Source: Typha latifolia
Taxonomy: Eukaryota > Streptophyta > Magnoliopsida > Poales > Typhaceae
NCBI GenBank assembly: GCA_019914945.1
Contig: CM034103.1
Span: 11,656,001 to 11,720,000, forward strand
Reading direction: 5' to 3'
DNA: 64,000 bases
The notes beneath the pieces were generated by a model. That model searched no databases. It saw only the letters and a list, made by a program, of their open reading frames with translations, and was not told the DNA's origin. The translations under genes were made by a program, and so were the position numbers. Below are positions 1 to 13,593 of this stretch, in pieces. Position 1 is the first letter of the stretch. Each line of letters starts with the position of its first letter.

Positions 1-2999
1 ATTTATAATTTATTTCGCAGTTACTATAATCCATTATATTTTCTTTTACAGATAAATATATTCTCATAAGCACTTGAATCAGTGATCTCCTACAACAGCT
101 GAGTAGTCTCTTTTATCTTTGATCCTTAGTTTGATTAAGGAAAGAAAACTAACAAGAGTTGTATTAAGCCGACATTATCCCCTCTCTAATAATTATGTCT
201 AATTGATTAGTTGTTAAATACGCAAATTAAAACACTATATCTAAATTCCTTCTCACAACTTTGAGGAGATGTAAATTCTTGGTTCGAGAGAAACTAAAAT
301 GCTAGTTGCATATTAGCATTATATTGCCTCCTTTACATGTGGATGCATGGATTTTTAAATAGATCATCTTCTCTTATCAAAAATATATATATATATATAT
401 CATCATTCCTAGCCAACAGTAGGAACTTAGAAAATTAATTAAAGTACTATCCACGTCATTATTTTTGTAAAAAAAAAAAGACCCATTAATCCTCCATCTA
501 GCTAGTACTGATCTGATACTTGGAATTTAATGTGGATCACGACATCTCATATCTGGATTATGTTGACCAAATATATTCGATATATAATTTATAAAGATGG
601 TGGCAGTTAAGGATAACATAGTTTAAAATTATTTTTAAGGTTTATAGAATCAGGAATATTTTTCCAAAATTGGGTTTTGGGGGTGGTTGGGTTGCTCACC
701 ATCAATTTTTATTTTCTTTCTCTATTTTGTATTATTTTTTAGCTATTAATTCCACTTGTCCCTCTAAATTTTATTTTCACTTAAAGAGAATAATTTTTTA
801 AGAAAGTCTTATAATATGAAAAAAAAAATTTAAAATTCTGTCCGAGTTGTATGTCTTATCCAACAGGCTACGCAAGCGTGATTGAATGCGTCAGATATAC
901 ATCACGCATGCGACGATGCACATCGGACGATCATTTGAACTAATTTATGCCCCGGACAAAAACGAAGATCATGTGAAAAGCTCAATAGAGCCGCAAACTT
1001 TCTATATTGTTTACTTGTGGGAGGGTTGACTTGAATATTAAACTTCACACTACAATGGTGACTTTAAATATAGATACAGTTAGTCATCCCTATCAAGCAT
1101 ATCTATGAGAAGCTTGAGGTCAATTATGCAACTTGTAACATGGACTAGTTTAATTAGAATTCCACTATTTTCATGTGCTTAGTCCAACTGCCTCTCATTA
1201 TTCCAATAGATTAATATTAAGAGCCAAATTAGACTCTTTCATACGCACTTGCACATTAATTTTGACCCACATGCAAAACATTAACCATAATTATGTGGAT
1301 CTCATTAATTCATACGTACAATTGCAAACACGCATTCCTATAATATATATAATTATCACAATTTGAAATCAAATGTCAAAGAAATTATTTACTTATTTTT
1401 TGAGAATTATCCAACTGCTGAGTTCAGGCAAACCTATGGGCATTACTTAGTAAATTTCCCACGCTTTGACTCCAAACTAAAACACTTATCCTATAGTCTC
1501 TTAATTAGCTGCTAATGCTAATGTGAGAAGACATAATTACTCATATAGAAATTTTAGTAACTTGCTTCTTATAGCAAAAAAAAATATGGTGCTAGTGTTA
1601 ATTACGACATCAATATGTACTGTTAGTTTTGAATGAAAAATTTAATCGTTGTAACTTGATATAAATCACAGAAAGATCGAATGTTAAGTTTAAAATATAT
1701 ACAAGTTTTTAAGCAACAAGTCCATGACCAAGTCCAGCAGGAGATCTCCTTATTATATGTTAACACAAGCATGATCACGTAATTAAATATATTATTTCCA
1801 CTCTGGATCCATATCAGATAAGCTGTTACTCCTCTTCTAGACATGTCAACTTATCCTTCCTATTAGTGAGATGTAGAATAATGAAGTCTAATTCTTATAC
1901 CCGTATTCTTTTATTGTTATCATGGAGGTCATGACATCATTGTATCGGAATAATGGGATGATTAATTTGTTATCCAAAGAGATAGAAAGAGATCTAAAGA
2001 GAGTAGGGATGGGATAAGGATAGGATACATAAAGATTGTGAATAGTAACGAAGAGTTGACCGTGGAGAGTAGCCATTGCGTTGAGATGTGAGTAAAGTTA
2101 GGTTAAGCTTTTCTTTGAGGTTATCCCAACTAATATATGTACGTATCTTTGTGTACCTTTGAGTAATGTTTCCAACCACCTTTCCTTTTGTTTTCTATTC
2201 GAGTTTTGTCGGATATAGATTTAAATTTATCTATCTATAATCTTTCTTCTTGTTCGTAATAGGATAGTAATGTGGGTTTGAAAAAATATTACCTGTACCT
2301 ACGTAAACTTAGTTTAACTTAACATAGTGAAAGAAGAAGAAGAAGAAGAAGAAGAAGAAGAAGAAGAAGAAGAAGAAGATAGTTAATAACCATGGCCAAT
2401 TCAATTTTACTTACTAAATACTTGTGAAAAATTATGATTATATATGGAGTCTAATCCCACTTGAACAACAATCTTAACATGACTAGCATTAAGTTGTTTA
2501 GGTACCTAACAACTTAAGCTTATATATGGTTGATGCATTATTGCCATGATTTGGTGGTTTTGCCCTATTTCAATTTATCATAATGGTTAATCAACTGTAA
2601 ACTGGTGTAAAGAGATTTAATTAGCTCAATATAGTTTGATTTGAATATGTTAATAAAGATAAATTGGTTATTTTATAATTTATTTATAGCGAAAAATATT
2701 AGCACTAAAAAAACATCCATGAAAAATTTGGTCTTACCAATAGGAGAGGTTAGATATATACTTTAGAATATAAGAGTGCAAATTAAAACCGAGTTAAAAT
2801 ATAGGGAGGCAATTAAACTGTAATTTGACCTTCATTATTCTACATGTGATCAATCAACAATCTATCTCTTCTTAAAAGAAGAAGAAGAAGAAAAAAAAAC
2901 TTCAACAACTTATCTTTTATTATTATATGTTGGAAATGATTCATAGAATGTGACTTGCAATAATAGAGAGCAAATATTGTAGTTTGACTAATAATTCCA

Positions 3000-3030
<31 letters not shown>

Positions 3031-3750
3031 TATATATATATGCTACCTTTATTTCGTTTTATTTTTCGTTCAAAAAGTCTCTTGTCTTCTAATCGATGAA
3101 GATGAGTATAATATTCTTTTTGTAAACTTATTTGGATATAATATTTGAAAGTATGACTAACAATTATATTATTCATTTAATATGGTTAATTAAGGAATTA
3201 TTGTGGTGCTTAACCACTAATTTCTAGCAAGTGTCAATATCATTATGCTTACTGACTGATAGATAGATGTACATAAATACAAAGAGGGAGACTAACTTTA
3301 TGTGAAAGCTATATTTATAGTTGATAAAGAGTCATGCTTATCAAGTTTGTAAATGAAATGAGACTTGGTCAAAATTTTATAGGCTATCAAAGTTGTAAGT
3401 TAAATTTTAGCCCTAAGAAAATTATAAGATAAAAAAGTTTGTAATTTATTAGCTTAAAGGGTCTCACTGATTTATAATTAGCCCTAAAAAAAATAAAATG
3501 AGAAGTTTTATCACTTTATTTTAATTAGAATAGAAGATAGGTTCAAAAATAATATCACAATTCTAGTTTATTTATCTAAGCCATTTATTACGTCTCGAGA
3601 TTGTAAGAACACGTATCTCAAGGTGGAGAAAGGTGAGATGCCCACGTAGCCGCACCATGGGGTGGGGCCGTGGGGGGGCAGTTTCGTAAACTCGCGAAAC
3701 TGGGATTCTGCTCTCTTGCCACCTGCAATGGAGCAAGAGACTCGCAAACG
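1..3750. other. AT-rich intergenic spacer
   Basis: No convincing coding sequence on either strand. The short open frames here have no recognisable domain and sit in AT-rich sequence. It holds simple repeats: a TA run near 381-400, a GAA/AAG run at 2331-2379, a short GAA run near 2877-2891, and a CT run followed by TA at 3001-3040. Its right end is the promoter of the CHX gene. Confidence 0.6.
2331..2379. repeat. (GAA/AAG)n microsatellite
   Basis: A perfect trinucleotide run of about 16 units in the spacer upstream of the CHX gene. It is not part of a coding frame I can support. Confidence 0.95.
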
Positions 3751-3755
3751 ACCGG

Positions 3756-3765
3756 CTATAAATAG
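3756..3765 (+). promoter_or_regulatory. TATA box of the CHX gene
   Basis: CTATAAATAG lies about 300 bases before the CHX start codon, in a GC-richer patch just after the AT-rich spacer. Transcription should start near 3790, giving a leader of about 270 bases. The leader holds at least one short upstream ORF (3872-3895), and a possible small leader intron at 3927-4016 (GTAAGAG donor, TTCGCAG acceptor). The intron is inferred from motifs only. Confidence 0.6.
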
Positions 3766-4058
3766 ACCTCAGACTCTCCACATACGACTCCACCGAGCCC
3801 TTCCGTCTCCCTTCCGAGAAGAAGAACACTCAAACCCAAATCTCTCTCCCCCCCCACTTCTAAGATTTCTAATGCGTTCTTGTTCTATTCCCTGATCGAT
3901 CGAGCTAATTGAAATTAAGTAGAGAGGTAAGAGAAGTACCTTGTTTAATTGTGGCGGAGGTGAAACCCTTATGTGATGTGTAGCCTGAATCCGGAGATGT
4001 AAACCCTTCTTCGCAGGGTAGAAGAGGAGAAGGACGAGAAGAAGACCAAGGAGGAAGG

Positions 4059-7000
4059 ATGGAAACGGCTACGGCGAGCACGTGCCCGGCGCCGATGAAG
4101 GCGACGTCGGAGGGGGCGTTCCAAGGGAACAACCCCTTGCATTTCGCCCTGCCTCTCATCATCCTCCAGATCTGCCTCGTCGTTCTCGTCACGCGGTCTC
4201 TCGCCTACCTCCTCCGCCCCCTTCGCCAGCCTCGCGTCATCGCCGAGATCATCGTACGCCTCTCTCTCTCTTTCTCCTCTCTTTCTATTCTTATACGAAG
4301 TTTATTAAGAGTAGCAGTAGCCAGTAGGTGGAGGATATGGGATTTCCAATCCATGAAAATTGGAAAGTTATTGTGGCGATTTCCCCCAATTTGTTGGGGC
4401 TGGAAATTGAATTGGAGTGCCCTCTATTACATTTGTCATAGAGAAATTATTTTTAGGAAATTGTGTCTCTTATTTCTCGGGAACCCTCGAACACTGAGAG
4501 TTTGAAATCGAATTTGCCCATATAATTAATACTAAGGGATGTTACTTTGTCCTTGGTAACGGAACGGAATCTGATGATCCCTTCTTTAGAAAATACCTGT
4601 CCTACCTACATAACTTTCGTTTGTGTACGTTTTCTTAAACTATGCGAATCCATGCTCTATTTTATTTAATGTCATGACGTGAAGCAAAAACTAGGTAGCA
4701 TGATCCCCAACACATATGCATGTAGATCCCCAAATTGGTTTAAAGTAATGGTGGTGCTACTTCCAGTTCCAGTTGTGCCTTTGCATATGATGCTGAAATA
4801 TATAAAGAAAACGTAGAAGTTGCATGGTACTTTGCAAAATCGGTTATGAATATTCTTTGATAATTTGTGCTTACTCGGGGTGTGTTTATACCTTAGTCAA
4901 TGAAAATTTAAAAAAAAAAAATCTAGAAGTTCATCAATTTTATAGTTTTTAGATAAAGAAAATAGAGTAGCTAAATATTTTACTTTCCTAAAACTAACTT
5001 TTCTAATTTCATTTTATGTTCTTAAGAAAGAGAGTTGCACTTAATCTTTTTATATTCTGCATGCTATTATTAATTATAATAATTATTTATTTTCATTAAA
5101 TATTTTTAATTTTTACTAAATACCAATAAGTTATAGTAGAAATTTTCATCACTTTCTCTCACTTCTAATAACCACACTCTTACATGTATCTCTAGAGCAG
5201 CATGGGAGTCGGGATAGGATTAATTTCTTCCGTTCGTTGTTTTAATTATTCTGAGCACTGTACATGTTGTGAGTACAGCAGGAGGTTGCATTAGGCACTG
5301 CTTCTGGTTATTTATAGGTTAGACCAACAAAAAAAGTAGTTAAAACCTTCTGGATTAACGTCGAACGCATTTAAGCTTATTATATTTCAGATAACGTGTC
5401 AAATAATTGCGCCGACTCAAAATTGATCATCCAGGGTCTTACACCAGGATCCGATCATTGTGATAAAGTGATAGGCTATGCTTATTGTGTAATGGAAAAA
5501 ACTAAAGTATGGAACTAATAGTAGCGGGAAAAAAACAATCAAATGCAGGGCGGTATCCTGCTGGGTCCGTCGGCATTGGGCCGCAACACCAAGTTCTTGA
5601 AGACGGTGTTCCCGAAGGAGAGCCTGACGGTGCTGGACACGATCGCCAACATCGGCCTCCTCTTCTTCCTCTTCCTCGTTGGCCTCGAGCTAGACCTCCG
5701 TGCCATCCGCCGCACCGGCAAGAACGCCCTCGCCATCGCCCTCGCCGGCATCTCACTCCCCTTCGTCCTTGGCATCGGCACCTCCGTCGTCCTCCGCAAC
5801 ACCGTCGTCCGGGAAACCCGCCACGGCCCCTTTCTCGTCTTCATGGGTGTCGCCCTCTCCATCACTGCCTTCCCCGTCCTCGCCCGCATCCTTGCCGAGT
5901 TGAAGCTCCTCACCACCGATCTCGGCCGCATGGCCATGTCCGCTGCGGCGGTCAACGACGTCGCTGCGTGGATCCTCCTAGCCCTCGCCATCGCCCTCTC
6001 CGGCTCTGGCTCCCCACTCGTCACCCTCTGGGTCCTCCTCTGTGGCGCCGCATTTGTCCTCTTCGCGGCATTCGTCCTCCGCCCCGTTCTCGCCTGGATG
6101 GTCCGCCGCTCTCCGGAGGGCGAGCCCGTCAAGGAGTCCTACATCTGCGCCACTCTCACCCTCGTCCTCGCAGCCGGCTTCGTCACCGACACCATCGGCA
6201 TCCACGCCCTGTTCGGTGCCTTCGTCGTCGGGATCGTCGTCCCCAAAGACGGGCCCTTTGCCGGGATCCTCATCGAGAAGGTGGAAGACCTCGTCTCCGG
6301 CCTCTTCCTCCCGCTCTACTTCGTCTCCAGTGGCCTCAAGACCAACGTGGCCACCATCTCCGGCGCCAAGTCCTGGGGCCTCCTCGTCCTCGTCATTGTC
6401 AACGCCTGCCTCGGCAAGATCGGCGGCACCGTCATCGTCTCCCTTCTCGTCCGCATTCCCGTCCGCGAGGCCATCACCCTCGGATTCCTCATGAATACAA
6501 AGGGCCTCGTCGAGCTCATCGTCCTCAACATTGGAAAAGATCGGAAAGTCCTCAACGACGAAACCTTCGCCATCCTCGTCCTTATGGCCCTCTTCACCAC
6601 CTTCATCACCACCCCCATCGTCATGGCCGTCTATAAGCCCGCCCGTCGCGCTGTCCCCTACAAGCACCGCACCGTGGAGCGCGGCGACGCCGACTTGGAC
6701 AGCGAGCTCCGCGTGCTCGCCTGCTTCCACACCAGCCGCAACATCCCCACCATGATCAACCTTGTCGAGTCCTCCCGCGGCACGCGCCGCCGCCGCCTCG
6801 CCGTCTACGCCATGCACCTCATCGAGTTCTCCGAGCGGTCCTCGGCCATCTCCATGGTCCAGAAGGCCCGCCGCAACGGGATGCCCTTCTGGAACAAGAA
6901 GAACAAGGCCGGCGAGGTGGAAGTGGCCTTCGAGGCCTACCAGCAGCTGAGCTCCGTGTCCGTCCGGCCGATGACGGCGATATCCGACCTGAGCACCATC

Positions 7001-7702
7001 CACGAGGACATCATCGCCAGCGCGCTCCGCAAGCGCGCCGCGCTCGTCGTCCTCCCGTTCCACAAGATGCTCCAGATCGACGGCTCCCTCGAGTCGCTCG
7101 GCCACGCCTATCACCAGATCAACCAGCGTGTCCTCCGCAATGCCCCCTGCTCCGTCGCCATCCTCGTCGACCGCGGGCTCGGCGGCGCCGCACAGGTCTC
7201 CGCCAGCGACGTCGAGTACACCGTCTCCGTGCTCTTCTTCGGCGGGCCCGACGACCGCGAAGTCCTAGCCTACGCCGCACGCATGGCGGAGCACCCGGGC
7301 ATCGCCCTCACCATCACCCGGTTCCTCCCTGGCCACGAAGAGGAAGACGACCGCGTCTTCAACGCATTCAAGGCCAAGGTGGCTTCCGACGGGTCGGTGC
7401 GGTACGAGGAGAAGGTGGCAGAGCAGAGGGAGGAGGTAGCGTCGGCGATAAAGGGTATGGGGAGGTGCAACCTCTTCCTGGTAGGACGGCGACCGCCCAC
7501 CGCCGCACTTGTCGACAAGACGGATTGCCCGGAATTAGGCCCCGTGGGAAGCTACTTGTCATCGGCGGAGTTCTCGACGACGGCATCTGTGGTGGTCATC
7601 CAGCGCTATGACCCTACGGGGAGGGAGGAGGAAGAGTTTCCTGCGGATGGGACTGTAGTGCCGATGGCGTCTCCATCTCTTAGCGAGATGAATATAGAGT
7701 GA
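4059..7702 (+). CDS. CHX18: Cation/H+ antiporter, CHX17-20 clade
   Basis: A CPA2-family monovalent cation/proton antiporter, expected in endomembranes or plasma membrane, with a role in K+ and pH homeostasis (known for the family). Exon 1 is 4059-4253 (65 codons), the intron 4254-5548, and exon 2 5549-7702; the product is 782 residues, near the usual 800. The join restores the family motif [17 protein letters not shown]. Residues 1-65 carry the conserved CPAPMKATS start and the first membrane helix. The transport domain runs to about residue 420, with the AAVNDVAAW segment holding the Asn-Asp pair typical of CPA2. The C-terminal part, about 430-780, is the hydrophilic USP-like region of CHX proteins. 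Exon 2 is very GC-rich, which creates long antisense frames that are not genes. The subfamily call (18 rather than 17, 19 or 20) rests on remembered similarity and is less sure than the family. Confidence 0.95.
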
Positions 7703-8163
7703 GATGTCACCATGGGAAGCAAGAATGGAGCTTGGGATCAGCCGTTAATTATTTTGGTGGTCACCCTCTTCTTCCCATGGTCATGCCAAGTCGGGGGAGG
7801 TGTCTCTCGCTGTGTTCGTGCCGTTTAAGTTCGTCAGTGCTGCTTGCTTTGTTGCTTGCTCGTGTTTAATTTGTAGTTTAACACGCAGTCTCAGGATCGA
7901 GGAGGGAATTGAAGTGTGGGAAGAAAGAACGGACGGCGTTGGACGTTCCAGCCGTCGACTGTGGATTACGTACTCTTTGTTGCATGCATGTTAACTGCAG
8001 CCGTGAAACCCTGCGCTGTTGAGAGGGTCATTGTCCGTACGAAGAAATAAAATGAAAGAAAGAATTCCTTCAGCAGATAGAGGAAAATCTACTGTTAAGT
8101 TTCCCTTTGTCCAATCGATTCATGTAACTAAAGAAAATGATGCATATTCCATATCTTCTGTTC

Positions 8164-8201
<38 letters not shown>

Positions 8202-8759
8202 GATGACATACATCTATTCTAAAGTTGAGGGGTTGTTGTCTAATTTTTAACCAAACACCAAAGACGGGCAATACGTAATTTACCCTTTAATTATAAGGGG
8301 CAAGTCATATTTAGGCAGATACGTAGCTAAATAAGAGCTGTAAAAGAAAAGAAGCAAAAAAAAAAAGAAGCGTACCAAAGGTGGTGGAGACGTCCGCCTC
8401 CCTGTTCTCCCTCAAGAATTCAGAGATGGAAATCCTTCCCGCGTCCGCATCTCCCGCAGCCTCTATCTTAACAAATCCCACCTCCCCCAGCTTCTCCCTC
8501 TTTCTTCCCTCTCCCCGCTTTTCTCCTCCCAAACAACAACGTAACGTAAGAATTCTTCTCTCTCTTTTTTTTGAATCTTTAATCGGATCTCCTGAATCCT
8601 TTCTCGTCCCTCTCCATTCTGCAGGTGGTTATTTTTTTGTAAAGAATGTAAACGAGCTATCTATCCTTGGGAGGGGAAGGCAGGAGAGCAGCTAGGTTTC
8701 GCTTTCTCAAGAGTAGAGTAGCATTTTTCTCATCATATATATATCCCTTGCCATCGCCA

Positions 8760-8845
<86 letters not shown>

Positions 8846-8850
8846 TTAAG
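7703..8850. other. CHX 3' UTR and TTL promoter/leader
   Basis: Spacer between two genes on the same strand. An AATAAA signal lies near 8046, in GAAATAAAATG. A CT run occupies about 8168-8199. From about 8380 the sequence is CT-rich leader-like DNA, ending in a TA/GA compound microsatellite directly before the TTL start. A 104-codon frame at 8381-8695 has no recognisable domain and looks like chance within this leader. Confidence 0.5.
8759..8842. repeat. (TA)n(GA)n compound microsatellite in TTL leader
   Basis: About 11 TA units run straight into about 31 GA units and end eight bases before the TTL start codon. GA/CT tracts in plant leaders are common, but one this long and this close to the ATG is notable. 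It probably varies in length between individuals. Confidence 0.9.
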
Positions 8851-11800
8851 ATGATGGAGAAGGAAGACGAGACGACCAAGTCATCAGGATGCGGCTTGCT
8901 CGTCCTCTACAACAACGTCTTCCGCCGCCGAAACTGCCGCCAGCCTTCCTCCGCCACCACCTCCGGCCCCAAGCTGACGCCCTCCAATTCCAAGCGCCGC
9001 CGCTCCGTCTCCGACGGGGCCTCTCTGCTCCCCGTCACCACCCCTCCCTTAGGCGGTCTCAAACCCTCCCTCTCTCCCGGCTTCCCCAAGGCCCCCGGCC
9101 AGGGCCGGCCGCCCGAGTCCAACCGGGCGTTCCCCGGGGCCGCCGGGTGGGCGCGATGCAACGCGGTGGCGGCCGAGCTAGACAGCATGATCCACGACCA
9201 CCAGCGCAGCAAGGGAAGCGGCGCGCTCGTCCGGGCGTCGTCGGGCAACGTGATGGTCTTCGGGAACTTGGGGAACATCCGAGCCCCCGGCGGCGTCACT
9301 CCTAACCGCAACGTGCTGGACTATCTGCCCAAGACCGCAAAGGAGATGAGAAGAAACGAGGGTGATGTTAAGAAAATAGAACCGGCAGCGGTAGCGACCC
9401 CAGAGGTGCTCTGCCGAGCTCTCTCTCGGCGGCTGGCGCCGGAGGAGCTAAAGGAGATGGGGAATGAGGAGTACAAGAAGGGGAGGTTCGAGGAGGCGGT
9501 GGAGCTCTACGAGAGGGCAATACTTATGGATGCGGGTAAAGCATCGTACTGGAGCAACAAGGCGGCTGCTCTCATGGGGATGGGCCGCCTCCTGGATGCA
9601 GTCGCTGACTGCCGAGAAGCCGTCAGAATAGATCCTTCCTATGGTCGCGCGCATCTCCGATTAGCTTCTCTCTATCTCAGGTACGTAAAGGAAATAAATA
9701 AATTAATTTTATCCTGAACTTGACTAAAGTTATTTTAATAATACCTACATATCTCATTCCACAAATTAAAGATTCTCAATTTTCTTTTCACCTTTTCTTT
9801 CTCTTCTACTGTTTACCTATCTCTATATATTTACAAGAATGTATTGTATATCTAATAATAAATAAGAATACTTCAATTTTAATTTTTCAGTCAAATTAAT
9901 GGCATTTGAGTTTACTTTCATTTTCTTATTTATGCTTTATCTCAACTTTGTGTTACATGAAAGGTAATTAATTATTTTTATTAAACCATCTTTCACTCAG
10001 ATTAAGACTGTATTAATTTCTCCGACGACCGAGTAGTCATGGTAAACTAGATTAGTTAAGGTATGATACAACTGGTAAGGATTTAATCTTATTTTGTGAA
10101 AAAAAGAAAAAAAAAATGAGAGAGGAAGAAATGACTACAATTTCTCCATCTCTAAGCACTCTTTCACTTGGATTACAATTCCTCCATCTCTAAACACATT
10201 TTGCAGTTCCAATTTTGCAGGGCTTCTATGCTTTCAGATCTTTTAATTGAATTGTACTGGACTACTTGGTAACTCAACTACCATCTAGATAGCCTTAATT
10301 TCTACTTGCAGTTAAAATTCTAAATTTGCAGACTAGGAGAAGCTGAGAGAGCAATTCATCACTACAAGCTGGCAAAGAACGACGCCACTGCCCACGACAT
10401 CTCGCGAACGCAGGCTCTCCATGGCCATCTGTCCAAGTGTCTTGAAGCACGAAAGCAAAGGAACTGGCATGCTTTGCTGAAGGAATCACAATCTGCTCTC
10501 TCTGCTGGTGCTGATTCATCTCCTCAGGTTTGTGGATCACATCAAGTATCTTGAAGTTATTGTGTTCATCACAAACAAGATTCTTTGTTATATCTACACA
10601 TGCCTTAATTTTGATTGTAGAGAAATCTAATATGCCTTATGATGCAATGCATAGTTAATAAGTAAGCCATGATGCATTTCAGACATCCAAAATTATGACA
10701 GGAGAAAAAAAATTCAAGGCTCAGAATGTGTTGTTCCTCTCATTTCTTTCTACCTCTTTTAACCTCCTTAAAATCCTAAACATCAGTATAATTGTCCTTT
10801 TATGTCTCCATAGGTCCTTGCCTTCCAAGAGGAAGCTCTCCTAGCTCTTCAAAAGCATGAAGAAGCAGATACAACATTGCATGATGCACCTAAGTTTGAC
10901 TTTGATGCAGCTACAAAGTTTTTCGGAGCGGCTAGTAACGCCTACTTTCTTGCAGTTCGTGCGCAAGTCGACATGGCAGCAGGGAGGTTAGTACTTAGTA
11001 TGTAATCTCCATATAAGAGTTCACCAGAATAAAGTTCAGCCATACTAGTAAAATCTTTTTCAGCAATGCAAGTCACTCCTTAATTTCATTCTTTTTTTCA
11101 CAATTAAGGTTTGAAGGCGCTGTTGCGACTGCTCAGAAGGCTGCCTGGCTTGATCCAAGCAACCGAGAGGTGAATGCCATGGCCAGGAAGGCTCGAACAT
11201 TGGCATCAGCTAGATCAAAAGGTAATGATCTCTTCAAAGCATCAAAGATTCAAGAGGCATGCATTCAGTATCAGGAAGGACTTGACCATGATCCTCACAA
11301 TGCCATTCTACTCTGCAATCGAGCCGCTTGCCGATCAAAGCTTGGCCAATTCGAGAAAGCTATTGAAGACTGCAGCATTGCGTTAAGCATGCGGCCTTCC
11401 TACTCGAAAGCTCGTTTAAGGAGAGCCGACTGCAATGCTAAGGTGAGTGATTTCTTTTGGTGTTTTAGGACATGAAACTATGTGGAAGAGTAAAGAAAAG
11501 AACAGACTTGAGTCTTAATAATACTCCATTGATATTTTAGTTGGAACATTGGGAAGCATCAATACAAGATTATGAAGCACTGTTACGCGAGATGCCCGGA
11601 GATGAGGAGGTGGCCAAGGCCTTATTAGAGGCGCAATGCCAACTCGAGAAGCAGAAAGGTGGAGAAGTCATGAACACAAATTGTGATGATAACTTTATCA
11701 CCCTAACAACACAACAACAATTCAGGCAGTTCACTGCATCACCTGGTAATTATCTATTTTCGATTGAAGACAAAATTCTCTCTTTCAGCTTAATGTTTTC

Positions 11801-12547
11801 TATGGTGCAAACAACCATATAAGAGCAGAGTTACATTCCCTGGAGAGACTGACATAATTGACCTGCTTAATTGCATAGATCTCAAAATTGTAATGTGAAG
11901 TGCACCAATGGCTTATAAACTTACGAAAGTTTTCTTCGCATTGAGTTATTTTCATGACAAGAGATTAATTTTACAATTGCATATGTTTCCTGGCATATTT
12001 TCAGTATCAATCAGTACACTGTCAATTGCTTAATATGGAGCATTATTATTTTCACAGGGCTCGCTGTTGTGCTCATATTCACCAAATGTAATGACGTTCC
12101 AAGTTCGACATTTTCATGGATGGAGCAACTCCGCAAACAATACCCCGCTGTAAATTTCTTCAAGGTTATATCTTGCCAAATTTCGACATTTGCGTGATAA
12201 TGATGCAAAATTTCTTACCATAAGCTATGCATTGCTAAGAGTACTCTCTGACAAATTAAATTCACTTATTTAAGCTTAGCTAGTTCTTATCGGACAGTAA
12301 CTTGTAGGCGATTTATGCACTTACAAAATCTAGTTACTTCTCCTTTTTTTTTTTAATCCTTTAACTCAAGACTGACTGAGTTTTAAAGTTACATTTACAG
12401 GTAGATATGGAACAATTTCCTGACTTTACCGAGTGTGAGAGCTCTTTGCCTCTATTCAAGTTGTACAAAGATGGATCCAGCATCAAAAGCATTGCAGCAT
12501 CAGACCGCAACAAGGTAGAGAGCTCCCTCAAAAATTTCAGCAAGTGA
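8851..12547 (+). CDS. TTL: TPR repeat-containing thioredoxin-like protein (TTL family)
   Basis: Scaffold protein of the TTL family, linked in Arabidopsis to ABA/osmotic stress and brassinosteroid signalling (family knowledge). Seven exons: 8851-9680, 10332-10527, 10814-10986, 11109-11442, 11541-11745, 12058-12164, 12401-12547; phase is kept at every join and the product is 663 residues, close to Arabidopsis TTL1. Residues 1-190 are a low-complexity Ser/Pro-rich N-terminus. A first TPR block is at about 195-305 (MGNEEYKKGRFEEAVELYER). A second is at about 400-550 (KGNDLFKASKIQEACIQYQE). A thioredoxin-like fold is at about 565-663 (LAVVLIFTKCNDVP, then VNFFKVDMEQFPDF). The WCxxC redox site is missing, with only TKCNDVPSS in its place, so the domain should not be an active oxidoreductase; this is usual for the family. 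Which TTL member it is cannot be told here. Confidence 0.93.
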
Positions 12548-13593
12548 AGAAACAGCAGAAGAGAAAAGTGAAGCAAAGCAGAAGCGAATCCCAGAAAGTG
12601 TTCAGCACCAGACAATGAGACAATGATGAGCTTCAGATGCTCCCCTCTATGTTCTCGATCAATTGAAGAAGGAAAAGAGTTGAAACAAACACTTTGAACT
12701 GTTGGAATGAAGGTGAAACCAATGGAGCAGAATCAGCTGCAACGTAGCTGAGAAATAGACTGCAGGCAGAGGTATCATAGTAGGAATTCTAGTGAATGCG
12801 TCCTATTAATCACCTGATCTCAATGTTTGAGAAATGACAGATGATGACTTTGGATGACAAAAAGGTAGTCCATTTTGTATACACGCATGTATGTAGATGG
12901 ATTTATTCCTCTGATGAACCTCGAGGGTTATAATTTTGATATCATTGCAATGCCAGAATCATTATCACAATTCTTGATCATTGCTGTATCAATTATATTC
13001 TCAAAATGGCAACACTGTTCAATTATATTCTGAGTTCTCGCACATAGCAGATGTTCATCTTCGTGCTGCTTTCGCCTCTCGTTTAAACGCTTTCAACTTC
13101 TCAAAAAGTTTTTCCGATACATATTTCCACAGTAGCCAAAACAACACGTAAGCATATATTTAACTCAAAAGATAGAAACTAAGCATGAAAATATTCTGAT
13201 GGCATTTGCCGATACAACATGGGTAATTGATTTCTATGCAGGTAGTGCAACATTCTACTAATACAAACCTTCAACTACAAAAGCAAAACAAAACATGAAA
13301 AGTGAAAAAATTCTTGAAGACCCATGATAAAACTAGTAGAAAGAGAACAAAAGCATCTGATTTATCTCCTTCAGACCTCAAACCTTTCCCAAGATACTTG
13401 CATTCGATAACGCAACAACATTCTCCAATCCCCTTGTCTGCCAGCATAACCTTGAATGAGCGAACAGCACTTCTAAAGAAGCAAGAATCACTTCTTCCTC
13501 CTCACATAGCTCTTGTCTGATCTCTGGAGAGGCCATTGAGCTTGAGAAAGTAGAGCATCTCCACAATTCAGAATGCTGGGATGTCTCTCCACT
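12548..13593. other. Convergent 3' region between TTL and RH3
   Basis: About 1 kb between the TTL stop and the RH3 stop, which face each other. It should hold both 3' UTRs. I see no coding sequence or repeat structure in it. Confidence 0.5.

Noticed and set aside
5509..7586. Several long frames on both strands over the CHX second exon, one of 378 and one of 375 codons
   Set aside because: They are shadows of a very GC-rich coding exon, with biased Arg/Pro/Ser or Asp/Glu/Gly composition and no domain. The CHX frame alone matches a family.
8381..8695. 104-codon frame upstream of TTL
   Set aside because: Ser/Pro/Leu-rich translation of a CT-rich leader without any recognisable domain or conserved feature.
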